Shown here: positions 25,453-34,345 of the stretch, piece after piece
Layout of the letters: each line of letters opens with the position of its first letter
Position numbering within the stretch: position 1 is the stretch's first letter
Source: Lactobacillus pasteurii DSM 23907 = CRBIP 24.76
GTDB taxonomy: Bacteria; Bacillota; Bacilli; Lactobacillales; Lactobacillaceae
Direction of reading: 5' to 3'
DNA: 64,000 nucleotides
NCBI RefSeq assembly: GCF_000297025.1
Contig: NZ_CAKD01000023.1
Coordinates: 124,001 to 188,000 of the forward strand
The notes under the pieces: generated by a model
The model's database searches: none
Told to the model about the DNA's origin: nothing
What the model saw: the letters and a program-made list of their open reading frames with translations, nothing else
Position numbers and translations under genes: made by a program

Positions 25453-26610
25453 TTATTCTTCGCCACTAAGTTTTTCTTTTAGTCTTTCAAAGAAGCCTTT
25501 ACCTTGTGGGGTAATTGATTCGCCACTAGCACTGACAAAGTCAACCAAGGCTTGTCTTTGACGTTCGTTAACTGATTTAGGAATTCTAACTTCAATGGTT
25601 GTAATTTGGTCACCATTGCCGCCACCGCGCAAGTAAGGAACACCTTCACCTTTAAGAGTAAACTTCTTGTTTGGCTGGGTACCTGCTGGAACCTTCAATT
25701 TGCTAGTGCCGTGAACAGTCTTGACTTCGATTTCATCACCCAAAGTAGCTTGAGCAAAGGAAATTGGCACAGTGGTGTAAATTGTCGTGCCTCTTCTTTC
25801 GAAGTCTTTAGATGGTTTAATCCGGTAACTAATGTACAAGTCTCCGTAAGGACCACCATTTCTACCGGCTTCACCTTGTCCTTGGTAGCGCAATTGTTGA
25901 CCGTTGTCGATACCTGCTGGGATATCAACTTCAATTGTATTCTTAGCATCAACTACACCTTCACCGTGGCATGTTTGACATGGATGTTCAATGATTGCAC
26001 CCTTACCATGACACTTATCACAGACAGTTTGGCGTTGAATTACACCAAATGCGGATTGCTGGGTGATTGTCATATAACCTGAACCGTGACACTTATCACA
26101 AGTAATTGGATGAGTGCCTTTTTCAGCACCAGTACCATGACAGGTCTCACAAGTTGTGCTTCTAGTATATGAAACTTGAGTCTTCTTACCAGTAATTGCA
26201 TCCATGAAGTCGATGGTCAATGTGTAGTCAAGATCTTGACCACGAACAGGATCTGTTGGATTAGCCCGGCGTCGTTGGCCACCGCCAAATCCTGAACCAA
26301 AAATGTCGCCGAAGATATCGCTAAAATCACCAAATCCTTGGCCATTAAATCCGCCATAAGCACTTTGACCACCAAATCCGCCTTGACCATTGACGCCAGC
26401 AGATCCAAATTGATCATATTGCGCACGCTTTTGCTTGTCGTGCAGTACTTCATAGGCTTCATTTACATCTTTATATTTTTGCTCAGCACCAGGCTCATGG
26501 TTCAAATCTGGGTGGTACTTCTTGGCTAATTTTCGATATGCCTTGCTAATGTCTTGATCGCTAGCGTTACGATCAACTCCAAGGATTTTGTAGTAGTCTT
26601 CTTGTGCCAA
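25453..26610 (-). CDS. dnaJ: Chaperone DnaJ
   Basis: 385-residue Hsp40 co-chaperone that stimulates DnaK ATPase. J domain (1-70) with the HPD motif in [11 protein letters not shown], a Gly/Phe-rich region (about 72-125), four CXXCXGXG zinc motifs ([32 protein letters not shown]; about 150-215) and the C-terminal substrate-binding domains. I place the start at TTG 26610 (product [11 protein letters not shown]) because AAGGAG sits eight bases upstream; the TTG at 26616 is too close. Last gene of the heat-shock operon, behind an extra hairpin at 26668-26634. Confidence 0.96.
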   Translation of the reverse strand: MAQEDYYKILGVDRNASDQDISKAYRKLAKKYHPDLNHEPGAEQKYKDVNEAYEVLHDKQKRAQYDQFGSAGVNGQGGFGGQSAYGGFNGQGFGDFSDIFGDIFGSGFGGGQRRRANPTDPVRGQDLDYTLTIDFMDAITGKKTQVSYTRSTTCETCHGTGAEKGTHPITCDKCHGSGYMTITQQSAFGVIQRQTVCDKCHGKGAIIEHPCQTCHGEGVVDAKNTIEVDIPAGIDNGQQLRYQGQGEAGRNGGPYGDLYISYRIKPSKDFERRGTTIYTTVPISFAQATLGDEIEVKTVHGTSKLKVPAGTQPNKKFTLKGEGVPYLRGGGNGDQITTIEVRIPKSVNERQRQALVDFVSASGESITPQGKGFFERLKEKLSGEE

Positions 26611-26633
26611 AATCAAAACTCCTTACATTTAAA

Positions 26634-26668
26634 AGAAAAGAACTACCCATAAGCAGTTCTTTTCTATA
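26634..26668 (-). terminator. Hairpin/terminator between dnaK and dnaJ
   Basis: On the minus strand AAAAGAACT pairs with AGTTCTTTT, then CTTTTAAAT. The U tract is interrupted, so it may only reduce dnaJ transcription or protect the dnaK 3' end. Confidence 0.6.
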
Positions 26669-26690
26669 GGTTATTTAGATTATAAACCCT

Positions 26691-28532
26691 TTACTTCTCT
26701 GGGTCTACTTTATGGAAAGTACCGTCTTGTGGACCATTGTCGTTAGTATTGCCACCTTCTGGACCTTGAGGGCCTGCTTGGCCAGCAGCACCTTGGGCAC
26801 CACTTTGTTGGTAAAGCTTAACTGCTAAGTCTTGAGCAGCCTTGGACAATTCATCCTTCTTAGTCTTCATTTCGTCAAGGTTGTTGTTCTTTTGAGCTTC
26901 CTTGAGGGCTTCAAGAGCATCCTTAACCTTCTTGGTGTCTTCTTCAGGCAATTTATCCTTAGTTTCATCAAGAGTCTTTTGAGTGGTGAAGATCAATTGA
27001 TCAACTTCGTTGCGCAAATCTGCTTCTTCCTTACGCTTCTTGTCTTCTTCAGCGTGTTCTTCAGCATCCTTTTGCATACGTTGAATTTCTTCATCTGAAA
27101 GACCGGATGAACTCTTGATAGTAATCTTTTGTTCCTTACCGGTACCCATATCCTTAGCTGATACGTTTACAATACCGTTCTTGTCGATATCGAAGGTAAC
27201 TTGAATTTGAGGAACGCCACGTGGTGCAGGTGGAATATCAGTCAATTGGAAACGACCAAGAGTCTTGTTGTCAGCTGCCATTGGACGTTCACCTTGCAAT
27301 ACGTGAACATCAACAGCTGGTTGGTTATCTGCAGCAGTTGAGAAGATTTGGCTCTTTGAAGTTGGGATAGTAGTGTTTCTATCGATTAACTTAGTAAAGA
27401 CACCACCCATAGTTTCGATACCAAGTGACAATGGAGTAACATCAAGCAAAACGATGTCCTTAACATCACCAGAAATAACACCACCTTGAATAGCTGCACC
27501 TAAGGCAACAGCTTCATCAGGGTTGATTGAGTGGTCAGGAGCCTTGCCAGCCCATTGTTCTACAGCCTTTTGAATAGCTGGAATACGAGTTGAACCACCG
27601 TTTAAGATAACCTTATCGATGTCGTTAACAGTTAAGCCAGCATCTCTTAAAGCGTTGTCAAATGGAATCTTGGTCTTTTCAACTAAGTCGTGAGTTAATT
27701 CTTCAAACTTAGCGCGTGTTAAATCTGCTTCAAGGTGAAGTGGGCCAGATTCACCAGCAGAAATAAATGGTAATGAAATGTGAGTTGATGATACACCTGA
27801 CAAGTCCTTCTTAGCCTTTTCAGATGCATCCTTTAAACGTTGCATAGCCATCTTGTCGTTAGAGAGGTCAATGCCGTTTTCAGCCTTAAAGTTTTGGATT
27901 AACCAATCCATAATACGGTTATCGAAGTCGTCACCACCAAGGTTAGTATCACCGTTAGTTGATAAAACTTGGAAGACGCCGTCGCCTAATTGAAGAACAG
28001 AAACGTCGAAAGTACCACCACCAAGGTCATAAACCAAAACAGTTTCGTCATTTTCATCCTTATCAAGACCATAAGCAAGTGATGAAGCGGTTGGTTCGTT
28101 AATGATACGTTGAACGTTCAAACCAGCAATCTTACCAGCATCCTTAGTTGCTTGACGTTGTGCATCGTTGAAGTAAGCTGGAACAGTAATAACTGCATCG
28201 TTAACTGGTTCTCCAAGGTAATCTTCTGAGAACTTCTTAATGTATTGCAAGATGAAAGCAGAAATTTCTTGTGGAGTGTATTCCTTGTCTCCTACCTTAA
28301 CCTTGTAATCAGCTTCACCCATGTGACGCTTGATAGATACGATAGTGTTAGGGTTGGTGATAGCTTGACGCTTAGCTGCTTCACCAACTTGAATTTCTCC
28401 ATCCTTAAAAGCTACAACAGATGGAGTAGTTCTGTTACCTTCTGGATTAGTAATAATTCTTGGTTCTTTACCTTCAAGAACAGCAACTGCTGAGTTGGTG
28501 GTTCCTAGGTCAATACCAATAACTTTTGACAT
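26691..28532 (-). CDS. dnaK: Chaperone DnaK (Hsp70)
   Basis: 613 residues. ATPase domain with [16 protein letters not shown] (about 5-20), [40 protein letters not shown] and [12 protein letters not shown]. Linker [19 protein letters not shown] (about 360-378), substrate-binding domain with [19 protein letters not shown], and a Gly/Gln/Pro-rich tail ([18 protein letters not shown]). Works with GrpE and DnaJ in cytosolic folding. It lies between grpE and dnaJ, 15 bases after the grpE stop, and is controlled by HrcA through the CIRCE upstream of hrcA. Confidence 0.99.
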   Translation of the reverse strand: MSKVIGIDLGTTNSAVAVLEGKEPRIITNPEGNRTTPSVVAFKDGEIQVGEAAKRQAITNPNTIVSIKRHMGEADYKVKVGDKEYTPQEISAFILQYIKKFSEDYLGEPVNDAVITVPAYFNDAQRQATKDAGKIAGLNVQRIINEPTASSLAYGLDKDENDETVLVYDLGGGTFDVSVLQLGDGVFQVLSTNGDTNLGGDDFDNRIMDWLIQNFKAENGIDLSNDKMAMQRLKDASEKAKKDLSGVSSTHISLPFISAGESGPLHLEADLTRAKFEELTHDLVEKTKIPFDNALRDAGLTVNDIDKVILNGGSTRIPAIQKAVEQWAGKAPDHSINPDEAVALGAAIQGGVISGDVKDIVLLDVTPLSLGIETMGGVFTKLIDRNTTIPTSKSQIFSTAADNQPAVDVHVLQGERPMAADNKTLGRFQLTDIPPAPRGVPQIQVTFDIDKNGIVNVSAKDMGTGKEQKITIKSSSGLSDEEIQRMQKDAEEHAEEDKKRKEEADLRNEVDQLIFTTQKTLDETKDKLPEEDTKKVKDALEALKEAQKNNNLDEMKTKKDELSKAAQDLAVKLYQQSGAQGAAGQAGPQGPEGGNTNDNGPQDGTFHKVDPEK

Positions 28533-28547
28533 TTAAATTCTTCCCTT

Positions 28548-29159
28548 CTATTGTGCAACGATAACCATTGCTGGTCTCAATGTACGGTCTCTATATTGAT
28601 ATCCTTTTTGTAAAACTTGAACGACAGTGTCTTTTTGATCATCATTCTCAGCTGCTACAGTTTGTACAGCTTGATGCAATGTCGGATCAAACTTAACGCC
28701 ATCAGCCTCAATTTCAACGATTCCATGATCTTTCATTGACTTAACTAATGATTCAAGGGTCATTTCGACACCCTTCTTCAATTGTCTTGATGCATCGTCA
28801 TCAGCTTCAACGCTCAATGCTCTTTCAAGATTGTCCATTGCAGGCAAGACATCCTTAGCTAAGCTTTGTGACTCGTACTTAATCAATTGTGCACGTTCTT
28901 TAGCATAACGATTTTGTGCATTTTGAATTTCGGCTTCGCTACGCAAATACTTGTCTTCCAATTGCTTATTTTGCTCTTTTAACTCTGCTAGTTGCTTTTC
29001 TAATTCAGCTAGCTTATCTTCATTGCTGTCTTCTTTAACAGGCTCTTCTTGAGCCTTTTCTTGAACTTTGTCTTTTGCAACTACTTCTTCTGCTTTAGCT
29101 GGCTTTTCATTAGTTTCTTTAGCAAGATCTTCTTCGCTTGGAAATTCTTCCCTACTCAT
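28548..29159 (-). CDS. grpE: Nucleotide exchange factor GrpE
   Basis: 203 residues. An acidic, low-complexity N-terminal third (Glu/Lys/Ala-rich, about 1-50) leads into a long coiled coil (about 50-105) and the C-terminal beta domain with [36 protein letters not shown] and [20 protein letters not shown]. It releases ADP from DnaK. ATG 29159 follows GGAGG; the gene lies 17 bases downstream of hrcA. Confidence 0.98.
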   Translation of the reverse strand: MSREEFPSEEDLAKETNEKPAKAEEVVAKDKVQEKAQEEPVKEDSNEDKLAELEKQLAELKEQNKQLEDKYLRSEAEIQNAQNRYAKERAQLIKYESQSLAKDVLPAMDNLERALSVEADDDASRQLKKGVEMTLESLVKSMKDHGIVEIEADGVKFDPTLHQAVQTVAAENDDQKDTVVQVLQKGYQYRDRTLRPAMVIVAQ

Positions 29160-29176
29160 TGCCTAGCCTCCTTGTA

Positions 29177-30226
29177 TTATTGGAATCTTCCATAATAATC
29201 TATCAATTTCTTGGCTAATTCATTTCTAAAATATTCCAGCAAGCCAATCATCTCTGAATACGGCATGTTGGTAGGACCTAGCAAAGCAATTGTACCCTTG
29301 CCATGTTCGCCAACGCTATATTCAGCTGTTAGCAAGCTATAATTTCTTAGAAGTTCATTCGGCAATTCTGATCCTAATCTGACTTTGATTGGATATTGAT
29401 CTGAATCAGATCCTAGATCCGTCGCCATCAACGATGAAATTAAATCATCATGTCCAACTAACTCATACAAAGATCGCAGATCTTTCATACTACTATTAGC
29501 ACTGTTGTTTAATAAGTTGATTTGACCATCAACATACATTTGCTCGCTAGCAGCATCCCTGATGACATCCTGAATCAAACTCAAAAAATCACTCGCATGC
29601 TCGCCACCGATTCGATTCAAAGACAAACTATTGAGCAATGCTGGCGTAATTTGATGCAAGCTCTTGCCAACAAGTTCATCATTAATCATTGTTACAGCCT
29701 TTTCGATCTCATCGCCATGAATATGGTGAGGCAATGTATAAACTTGATTCTGAACATTGCCGTCGCTGGTAACCAAAATTGCCATTATCTGTCTGCTTGA
29801 CAGCGGAACAATTCTAAAGCCAGTTACCATGACATCATGACTTTCTGGACCTTCTGCAAAAGCAGTGTAGTTAGTAAGATCTGACAGAATTTTTGCAGCC
29901 TCTTGAACTATTTCATTAACCTGATGAAATGGTCTATTCAATTGGAAAACAATCTTTTTATAAACGGATTCAGGTAATTGCAATGGTTGAACCAGATGAT
30001 CCAAATAATAGCGATAGCCATCGCTTGATGGCACGCGACCACTTGAAGAGTGAGTCTTCTCAATTAACCCCATCTCTTCCAAGACCGCCATTTCATTACG
30101 AATGGTGGCACTTGAAACCTTGATAGGAAGTTGACTCATCACTGTCTTGGATCCTACTGGCTCATGATTTTGCGTAAAATCCTGAATAATTGTTTTTAAT
30201 ATCAGTTCTTGACGCTCGGTCAACAT
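29177..30226 (-). CDS. hrcA: Heat-inducible transcription repressor HrcA
   Basis: 349 residues. N-terminal winged helix ([66 protein letters not shown]) followed by GAF-like and insertion domains. It binds CIRCE and represses the hrcA-grpE-dnaK-dnaJ operon; its activity depends on GroE in known systems. I choose ATG 30226, behind GAGGG and matching the family N terminus. A longer in-frame start at 30298 would read through the CIRCE and is rejected. Confidence 0.97.
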   Translation of the reverse strand: MLTERQELILKTIIQDFTQNHEPVGSKTVMSQLPIKVSSATIRNEMAVLEEMGLIEKTHSSSGRVPSSDGYRYYLDHLVQPLQLPESVYKKIVFQLNRPFHQVNEIVQEAAKILSDLTNYTAFAEGPESHDVMVTGFRIVPLSSRQIMAILVTSDGNVQNQVYTLPHHIHGDEIEKAVTMINDELVGKSLHQITPALLNSLSLNRIGGEHASDFLSLIQDVIRDAASEQMYVDGQINLLNNSANSSMKDLRSLYELVGHDDLISSLMATDLGSDSDQYPIKVRLGSELPNELLRNYSLLTAEYSVGEHGKGTIALLGPTNMPYSEMIGLLEYFRNELAKKLIDYYGRFQ

Positions 30227-30243
30227 AAATATCGCCCTCACTT

Positions 30244-30270
30244 TTAGCACTCTAACCTCTTGGGTGCTAA
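30244..30270. promoter_or_regulatory. CIRCE operator (HrcA binding site)
   Basis: TTAGCACTC-N9-GGGTGCTAA, one base off the canonical GAGTGCTAA half. It sits 17 bases before the hrcA start on the minus strand. Just upstream TTGCTT and TATCAT (16-base spacing) give a plausible sigma-A promoter. It is the only CIRCE in the window. Confidence 0.95.
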
Positions 30271-30314
30271 CAAATACTATGATACTAAAAATTAGCAAAA
30301 AAGCAAGTTAACTG

Positions 30315-31835
30315 CTAAATTTTTTGTGATTTTTTCAAAAATATTTTTTGATCAGCAACTTGATCAACAAAGTAACGGTCGTGTTCAATCAAAATCATTG
30401 CTGGTTTAACTTCTTTTAACAATTTGATCAATTGATCCTGATTGAAAACATCCAGATAATTAGCTGGTTCATCCCATAAATATAAATTGGCTTCTTGAGC
30501 TAGTGACTTGGCCAAAGCGACCCTTTTTTGTTGTCCCATACTCATGTCTTCAATTTTAGTGTTGAAGCTCGAGCGTGGGAAACCCATCTTCTTCAAATTA
30601 TTGAGCAGTTTTTCATAATCTACTTGTTCTTTTTGAGCAAAATCAGCAAGATGACCACTATAGATCGTAAACTCTTGTGGCAAATATGATATCTTCAAGT
30701 TTTCGACCTTTTGAATTTCTCCATCTTCTTCAAATTGTCCTTGTTCAAGCAAATACTTAAAAAAGCTAGTCTTGCCTGCCCCATTTTCACCCTCTAAAGC
30801 AATAATGCCTTGATTATTGACAGTCAGGTTAAGATCATGCAAAATTTTTGGTCCTTGGCTAATTGCTAAATCAAGATGGTTGATAGTAATCAAATCGCGG
30901 TGGTAATCAGCTTGGAAATTCATTGTTAAATCTGGAATTTCTTCAATATTGGTCATCAAGCCCTGCTTTTCTTCAATATCTCGGTCAATTCGCTTCTCGG
31001 CGTTCTTAGCCTTGCGCATCATTTTTTCAGATTGGTGACCAATGAAACCTTTATCAAGCTGGGTTCTTCGGTTTATCTCTCCTTGAGTCTTTTGACCAAT
31101 ATGCTTTCGGCCTTCAATTACATTTGACCAATTCTTGAAATTGGACTTGCTAGCACTTAAGCGACCTATCTCGCCTTTTAGCTTCGCATTTTTAGCTTGA
31201 TTGAAATTATCTCTTTTTTCCTTAGTATCTTCATACTGTTCAAAATTTCCTTGGTAAAGATGGATTTCGCCATTCTCAATTGCCAAAATATGGTCGGTCG
31301 TTTGGTTTAAGAAGCTACGGTCATGACTAACCACAATGTAGCCTTGCTTGTGGTTTTGTAAATATTGCTCTACTTGTTCTCTGGCTGCCTCATCTAAATG
31401 ATTGGTCGGTTCATCAATTAAGGGGAAACTATCTTCATCCGTAAAGGATAAGGCTAGTAAGACTTTGGTCTTTTCACCACCAGATAAAGTTGAAAATGGT
31501 TGCCAAATAATGTCTGGATCAACCTTCATCAAATTCAATTCTCGCTTTAATTTCCATTCTTCAACTTCTACTAATTCTTGCAAAGCAAACAAGGTAATGT
31601 TGTCTTCATCCTCAACTTTCAGTGGGAAATAGCTAAATTGTAAATTCGTCTGTATTTCACCTGTGCCATGCAATTTATTTAGCAGCAGTTTCAAGAAAGT
31701 GGTCTTCCCGCGGCCGTTTCGACCCACTAGGCCTAGTTTCCAACTAGAATCCAAATTCAAGCTCAAATCTTTAAAGATATCTTGATCACTATCGTCGTAT
31801 CTAAAGGTCAAATTATTAATTTTAATATTGCTCAT
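30315..31835 (-). CDS. Lsa-type ABC-F ATPase (ribosome protection family)
   Basis: 506 residues, two ABC domains and no membrane segments. N-terminal domain: Walker A GRNGRGKTT (about 38-46), signature LSGGEKTKV, Walker B LIDEPTNHLDE. C-terminal domain: GENGAGKTS, signature MSMGQQKRVALAKSL, LWDEPANYLDV, and IEHDRYF. The order and wording follow Lsa(A) closely, including PFSTLSGGEKTKV and VKPAMILIEHD. Lsa proteins displace lincosamides, streptogramin A or pleuromutilins from the ribosome. Here it is a chromosomal copy and resistance is not implied. ATG 31835 follows GAGGG. A long hairpin leader lies upstream. Confidence 0.9.
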   Translation of the reverse strand: MSNIKINNLTFRYDDSDQDIFKDLSLNLDSSWKLGLVGRNGRGKTTFLKLLLNKLHGTGEIQTNLQFSYFPLKVEDEDNITLFALQELVEVEEWKLKRELNLMKVDPDIIWQPFSTLSGGEKTKVLLALSFTDEDSFPLIDEPTNHLDEAAREQVEQYLQNHKQGYIVVSHDRSFLNQTTDHILAIENGEIHLYQGNFEQYEDTKEKRDNFNQAKNAKLKGEIGRLSASKSNFKNWSNVIEGRKHIGQKTQGEINRRTQLDKGFIGHQSEKMMRKAKNAEKRIDRDIEEKQGLMTNIEEIPDLTMNFQADYHRDLITINHLDLAISQGPKILHDLNLTVNNQGIIALEGENGAGKTSFFKYLLEQGQFEEDGEIQKVENLKISYLPQEFTIYSGHLADFAQKEQVDYEKLLNNLKKMGFPRSSFNTKIEDMSMGQQKRVALAKSLAQEANLYLWDEPANYLDVFNQDQLIKLLKEVKPAMILIEHDRYFVDQVADQKIFLKKSQKI

Positions 31836-31904
31836 CTAATATACCCTCAATGCCAGGATAGAGCATCATTGCACCATTGATCAAAATTTATGAGCACACA
31901 AAAA

Positions 31905-32016
31905 GAGTGCCCATTAACGTCTAAATCTTGTCAAAAGTGCATAGTCTATCCCTCAAAAACTAATTTGATATTTCAACTATGCTTTTTAAACAAGATTATA
32001 GACGCAACGGACACCC
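31905..32016 (-). promoter_or_regulatory. 112-base hairpin RNA element between ribF and the ABC-F gene
   Basis: Two 41-base arms (31905-31945 and 31976-32016) form an imperfect inverted repeat around a 30-base loop that itself can pair (TCAAA/TTTGA). In minus-strand RNA five of the six base substitutions between the arms are G-U pairs; on the plus strand they would be A-C mismatches. The minus-strand hairpin runs straight into UUUUU. It may terminate ribF, attenuate the ABC-F gene, or be a small palindromic repeat element. Confidence 0.7.
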
Positions 32017-32061
32017 TTCTTTCATTTGCAAATTGTTGAGACCAGAGTAACAAATTATTGA

Positions 32062-33003
32062 TTATTTTTCAAGATTACTTGCAAAGTATTCTTCCACAAC
32101 TTCTTTATCTTTGTGAAGTTGCTCTTTCAATTCATCTAAGCCTGCGAACTTTTCTTCGCCTCTGGTATACTTGTACCACTTAATGGCGATTGGTTGACCA
32201 TAAATATCTTCGTCAAAATCGAAAATGTTTGATTCGATATAAATTTGCTTTGAATCGCCAATTGTTACATTGTATCCGACACTAGTCATTGAATCATACC
32301 ATTTACCGGCAATCTTGGTCTTAGTTGCGTATACTCCGATCTTAGGAATAGCCTTTTTAGAATTCCAAATCAGATTGGCAGTAGGATAGCCCAACTTATG
32401 ACCATTGCGCTTTCCGTGGCCGACAATACCATTCATCACATAATGATGGCCTAATAAGTCATAGACTAATTCCATATCACCTGCAGCAATTGCCCGGCGA
32501 ATTTCGGTGGAGCCGATCTTTTCCCCTTCAAAAGTTTGCTTAGGAACATTTATAATTTCAAATCTATTTTTGGCAAATTCTGGCAAGTGCGCCATATTGG
32601 CAATTTCCTTAGGCCCGTATGTATAATCAAACCCTGCTACAACAGTGTCAGCATTTAATTCAACAATGACATTGTCAACGAATTCTTGTCCAGATATCCT
32701 GCTAAAGGCTTCAGTAAACTTTAGAACAGCTAAGTAATCAACCCCCGCTTTTTCCATCTTATAGGCTTTTTCTTCTAAATCATCAATGTAGACAAAATTC
32801 TTGTTGCCAGCATAAACTTCACTAGGGTGTCGATCAAAAGTTAAAACCATCAAAGGCAAATGTTTCTCATTAGCAACATCCTTAGCAATCGATATTAAAT
32901 GCTGATGGCCTCGATGCACACCATCAAAGAAACCTAGTGCTAAAACAACTTTACTAGGTAGGGTGCTCTGCTTAACTGGATAGTTTAAATGAATTAATTG
33001 CAC
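32062..33003 (-). CDS. ribF: Bifunctional riboflavin kinase / FAD synthetase
   Basis: 313 residues. N-terminal FMN adenylyltransferase domain with LGFFDGVHRGHQHLI (about 24-38), FDRHPSEVY and the GSTEIRRAIAAGD segment. The C-terminal riboflavin kinase domain has GHGKRNGHKLGYPTANL and IYGQPIAIKWYKYTRGEEKF. It makes FMN and FAD from riboflavin, including cofactors for the flavoprotein at 7054. GTG 33003 is the start, seven bases after AAGGA. It lies 19 bases downstream of truB, at the end of the infB operon. Confidence 0.97.
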   Translation of the reverse strand: MQLIHLNYPVKQSTLPSKVVLALGFFDGVHRGHQHLISIAKDVANEKHLPLMVLTFDRHPSEVYAGNKNFVYIDDLEEKAYKMEKAGVDYLAVLKFTEAFSRISGQEFVDNVIVELNADTVVAGFDYTYGPKEIANMAHLPEFAKNRFEIINVPKQTFEGEKIGSTEIRRAIAAGDMELVYDLLGHHYVMNGIVGHGKRNGHKLGYPTANLIWNSKKAIPKIGVYATKTKIAGKWYDSMTSVGYNVTIGDSKQIYIESNIFDFDEDIYGQPIAIKWYKYTRGEEKFAGLDELKEQLHKDKEVVEEYFASNLEK

Positions 33004-33022
33004 AATAGATTCCTTCGTTTCG

Positions 33023-33916
33023 TTATTGATTAGTTAACAACATTAGATCAGGTTTGTAGCCATAGCTGGTTTTCTGATATATTGCCTTAACTTTTTTATT
33101 GTACCGTAAAGCAAGCTTTTTTGCATGCGTTTTCACTTGAATTGTTGCTCCATTTTTAACCCGATTCCACTCCTGCTCGGTCAATTCATGGATTTCATAA
33201 TCAGCAAAAAATGCATCAATTGGCTGAATCAATTCAGCTGCACGCTCTGGATTAGCTTCAATCTCCGATAATTTTACCGCTTGTTCGATACTAAATCCAG
33301 AACTTTCAATTCTTCTTAGGCCAACCATAACTGCAGGCTGATCAAGCTTTTGACCTAAATCATTAACCAAGCTTCTGACATAAGTTCCTTTAGAACACTT
33401 CACCATAAAATTGAATTGCTCTTCAGATTTTTCTTCGTCAAAAATTGGCTCACCTAACAATTCATAGCTATAGATCTTGACCTTTCTTTTTGGTCTTTCA
33501 ACTTCAATTCCTTCGCGAGCATATTCATAAAGTCGTTTGCCATTAACTTTAACCGCTGAATAGATTGGTGGCACCTGCTCAATTTCGCCTTCAAATTTGT
33601 GCATTGCTTGCTTGATCGTTTTAGCTGAAATTGCCTTAGTAACTGGCTTTTCGCTTAATTTGCTGCCACTGATGTCGTAAGAGTCTGTAGCATAAGCAAA
33701 TAAGCCTGCTCCTATGTATTTTTTGGGACGTTCATGCATTAATTCAATCAGCTTGGTTGCTTGTCCAATCGCAATTGGCAAAACGCCCGTTACGTCAGGA
33801 TCAAGCGTGCCAGCATGACCGATCTTTTTTATATGTAGTGCCTTACGCAAATGGTAGACTACATCTGCACTAGTCATCCCTTTGTCTTTGTCAATTATCA
33901 AAATTCCATTCAACAT
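33023..33916 (-). CDS. truB: tRNA pseudouridine-55 synthase
   Basis: 297 residues. Forms pseudouridine 55 in the T loop of tRNAs. Motifs: [39 protein letters not shown] with catalytic Asp near 41, and [18 protein letters not shown] 33916 follows GGAGAG. The gene follows a terminator-like hairpin after rbfA and is coupled to ribF, the usual order. Confidence 0.97.
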   Translation of the reverse strand: MLNGILIIDKDKGMTSADVVYHLRKALHIKKIGHAGTLDPDVTGVLPIAIGQATKLIELMHERPKKYIGAGLFAYATDSYDISGSKLSEKPVTKAISAKTIKQAMHKFEGEIEQVPPIYSAVKVNGKRLYEYAREGIEVERPKRKVKIYSYELLGEPIFDEEKSEEQFNFMVKCSKGTYVRSLVNDLGQKLDQPAVMVGLRRIESSGFSIEQAVKLSEIEANPERAAELIQPIDAFFADYEIHELTEQEWNRVKNGATIQVKTHAKKLALRYNKKVKAIYQKTSYGYKPDLMLLTNQ

Positions 33917-33931
33917 ACTTTGCTCTCCAAA

Positions 33932-33963
33932 TCAAAAAGCGTGGGAATTAACCCACGCTTTTC
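33932..33963 (-). terminator. Terminator between rbfA and truB
   Basis: On the minus strand AAAAGCGTGGG pairs with CCCACGCTTTTT. It splits the nusA-infB-rbfA transcript from truB-ribF, or allows only partial read-through. Confidence 0.88.
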
Positions 33964-34326
33964 TTAGTTATTACGTTCTTGTTCTTGCTTTTTGAGTTCA
34001 GCAATCAACCGGTCGATCTTGCTACCATACTTAACAGAGTTGTCACGTTTAAAGATTAATTCTGGAACCTTGTAAACAGTTAAAACTTGTCCAAGCAAAT
34101 GACGCATCATTCCATTGGCCTTTTCAAGTCCTTGAGCAACTTCTTTTTCTTTAGCAGGATCTTCAGTTAATAAGCTGTAGTAGATTGTGGCATATGACAA
34201 GTCATTTGTACATTCTACTGCTGTAATAGTAAGATCACGCAATCGTGGATCTCGAATATTTTTCTGTAAGATTTTAGTCAATTCGCGAAGGATTTCTCCT
34301 TCAACACGACCTATTCTGTGCTTCAT
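33964..34326 (-). CDS. rbfA: Ribosome-binding factor A
   Basis: 120-residue KH-fold protein that binds the 30S subunit and helps 16S rRNA 5'-end maturation. Motifs: MKHRIGRVEGEILRELTKIL, IRDPRLRDLTITAVECTNDLS and RHLLGQVLTVYKVPELIFKRD. ATG 34326 follows GTGAGGA. It directly follows infB, as in most bacteria. Confidence 0.97.
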   Translation of the reverse strand: MKHRIGRVEGEILRELTKILQKNIRDPRLRDLTITAVECTNDLSYATIYYSLLTEDPAKEKEVAQGLEKANGMMRHLLGQVLTVYKVPELIFKRDNSVKYGSKIDRLIAELKKQEQERNN

Positions 34327-34345
34327 TTATATCCTCACAAAAATA

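Noticed and set aside
26217-26462. Overlapping frame inside dnaJ, and similar antisense frames inside dnaK, infB and polC
   Set aside because: They are shadows of conserved genes, without ribosome sites or recognisable domains.
30227-30298. Longer HrcA N terminus
   Set aside because: It would translate the CIRCE and promoter region; the proper family N terminus starts at 30226 behind GAGGG.
30315-31835. ABC-F gene as evidence of a mobile resistance island
   Set aside because: No insertion sequence or integrase flanks it, and its composition looks like its neighbours. An intrinsic chromosomal Lsa-type gene is the simpler reading.
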